Source: Pirellulaceae bacterium (GTDB lineage Bacteria; Planctomycetota; Planctomycetia; Pirellulales; Pirellulaceae). From it: a DNA stretch of 64,000 nt. The notes below the pieces were generated by a model. It did no database searches. It had not been told where the DNA came from and saw nothing but the letters and a program-made list of their open reading frames with translations. Positions within the stretch are counted from its first letter, which is position 1. Each line of letters begins with the position of its first letter. Made by a program: the position numbers and the translations under genes. Where the stretch lies: contig BPJU01000003.1 in NCBI GenBank assembly GCA_026004775.1, positions 410,141 through 474,140 of the forward strand, given 5' to 3'. Below are positions 62,957-64,000 of the stretch, one piece after another.

Positions 62957-64000
62957 CTAACTATAAAGTTCGATGGCCCGGATGATCTCTTCCAAATCAT
63001 TCCGCACCACCACCGCTCGGTTGGCGAACGAAGCTCGGCGGACACCTCGCGCGCCGAGCACTTCATTGAACTGCTTCTGGTCGGTTGTATGGTAAGCGAC
63101 GGTCGCCGTGGGATCTTTCAGCAAGTGGCCGGTCAGCACGCACACCACTCGGTCGGTCGGTTCAATGATGCCTTGTTGTCGCAGCAGCTTTGCCCCGGCC
63201 ACACTGGCTGCACTTGCCGGCTCGCACCCCATGCCACCGGCTCCCACCTTGGCTTTCGCATCCAAAATCTCCTGGTCGCTCACGCACCGGACCACGCCCT
63301 GGCACGTTTCCAAAGCTCGCAGGCATTTGGGGAGATTGACCGGACGATTGATTTCGATCGCGCTGGCGATCGTCGATGCTCGCCGCTGGGCCGCATCCAT
63401 TTCGGCATAAAACTGGCTGACCAGCTTCTGATCGAAATCTCCACCATTCCAGGCCAACCGCCGCAGTTCGACCAGTTGAAAGAGCGTGTCGGCACCCTGA
63501 GCGTTGATCACCGCCATGCGGGGAATCCGAGGTATCAGGCCCAGTTCAAACAGCTCGGCAAACGCCTTGCCAAAAGCACTGCTGTTGCCCAGGTTTCCGC
63601 CCGGCACCACGATCCAATCCGGAACTTCCCAGCGTAGCCCCTCCAGGACCCGATACATGATCGTCTTCTGGCCTTCCAGGCGGAAGGGGTTGACGCTGTT
63701 GACAAGGTACATGCCGAGCTTCCCGCTGGCTTCGCGCACACGAGCCATGGCGTCGTCGAAGTCACCCGTGATCTGGACAGTGAGGGCTCCGTAGTCGAGT
63801 GCCTGGGAAAGCTTGCCGTAGGAGATCTTCCCCGACCCGATGAAGATCACGGCCTTCATCAGTCGGGTGACCGAGCAGTACATGGCCAGTGAGGCGCTGG
63901 TGTTGCCGGTCGAAGCGCAGGCGGCTCGGCGAGCGTTCACCAGGCGGGCATGCGTAAAAGCGGCAGCCATGCCGTTGTCCTTGAAGGAACCAGACGGATT
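62957..64000 (-). CDS. thrC: Threonine synthase (N-terminus outside window)
   Basis: The frame is open to the window edge, giving 347 residues. The first visible residues, [12 protein letters not shown], contain the PLP-binding lysine of threonine synthase. Then [13 protein letters not shown] (phosphate-binding loop), [20 protein letters not shown] and [20 protein letters not shown] (glycine-rich PLP phosphate site) follow, all typical of ThrC. It makes threonine from O-phosphohomoserine. A family protein has roughly 100 more residues before this point. dapB lies 62 bases downstream. Confidence 0.95.
   Translation of the reverse strand, partial: NPSGSFKDNGMAAAFTHARLVNARRAACASTGNTSASLAMYCSVTRLMKAVIFIGSGKISYGKLSQALDYGALTVQITGDFDDAMARVREASGKLGMYLVNSVNPFRLEGQKTIMYRVLEGLRWEVPDWIVVPGGNLGNSSAFGKAFAELFELGLIPRIPRMAVINAQGADTLFQLVELRRLAWNGGDFDQKLVSQFYAEMDAAQRRASTIASAIEINRPVNLPKCLRALETCQGVVRCVSDQEILDAKAKVGAGGMGCEPASAASVAGAKLLRQQGIIEPTDRVVCVLTGHLLKDPTATVAYHTTDQKQFNEVLGARGVRRASFANRAVVVRNDLEEIIRAIELYS

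Noticed and set aside
1-64000. CRISPR arrays, insertion sequences, prophage or integrase genes
   Set aside because: No regularly spaced short repeats, no transposase or integrase motifs and no terminal inverted repeats were found. The only large repeat is the 3.5 kb tandem unit.

Overview
The window is GC-rich chromosomal DNA of a flagellated, menaquinone-using bacterium, most likely a planctomycete of the Pirellulales/Thermoguttaceae type. The assignment rests on the gene set: secreted FG-GAP and PQQ-propeller proteins, a GldA/GldFG/DUF4340 gliding-type ABC system, a DUF4175-like membrane protein with a very long low-complexity tail, an FHA-GAF-sigma54 activator, futalosine-pathway menaquinone genes, and a palindromic element built on a CGGAAGTCGC motif. 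No phage genes, insertion sequences or CRISPR arrays were seen, and there is one tRNA gene.

Layout. 1-4023 (+): a compact cluster of a ThiO-like amine oxidase (cut by the window edge), a FAD/NAD(P) oxidoreductase, a radical SAM protein and a divergent metallophosphoesterase, then a secreted HEAT-repeat protein. 4993-6869 (-): a GT-C glycosyltransferase-like membrane protein and tRNA(CAT). 7307-14370 (-): a 3.5 kb two-gene unit (FHA-GAF-AAA+ activator followed by a secreted N-acyl-D-amino-acid deacylase) present twice in direct tandem and essentially identical. 14656-18494 (+): menaquinone genes menG/ubiE, ubiX, ubiA/mqnP and mqnE. 18604-24425 (-): flagellar genes flhA, flhF, flhG, a small membrane protein and fliA. 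24695-27581: a PhnP-like metallo-beta-lactamase protein facing a Prc/CtpA protease. 27976-30955 (+): a secreted FG-GAP protein interrupted by an in-frame TGA, then a PQQ-propeller protein.

31054-37760 (+): fused hydantoinase/oxoprolinase, PaaK-like CoA ligase and a class V aminotransferase of the VC1184 type. 38105-41352: DinG-type helicase and an MFS transporter, convergent. 41443-47107 (-): gldA, a gldF-gldG fusion and a DUF4340 gene. 47583-52693 (-): a DUF4175-like protein and nadB, translationally coupled. 53030-54580 (+): UxaA-type dehydratase. 54748-57865 (-): GRDP-like protein, a secreted protein of unknown function and a UPF0173 hydrolase. 58051-59465 (+): a thioredoxin-fold protein broken by frameshifts. 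59434-64000 (-): inositol-monophosphatase-family phosphatase, lspA, a DksA/TraR protein, a small Cys-containing protein, dapB and thrC (cut by the window edge).

Two observations stand out. First, the TGA in the FG-GAP gene lies directly before a Cys codon and is followed at the right distance by a perfect 7-bp hairpin whose 5-nt loop has G in its second position, which matches a bacterial SECIS element; this is a candidate undescribed secreted selenoprotein. Second, the near-perfect tandem duplication of the activator/deacylase pair is either very recent or an assembly error. All functions are read from sequence motifs and family memory; no database search was possible.
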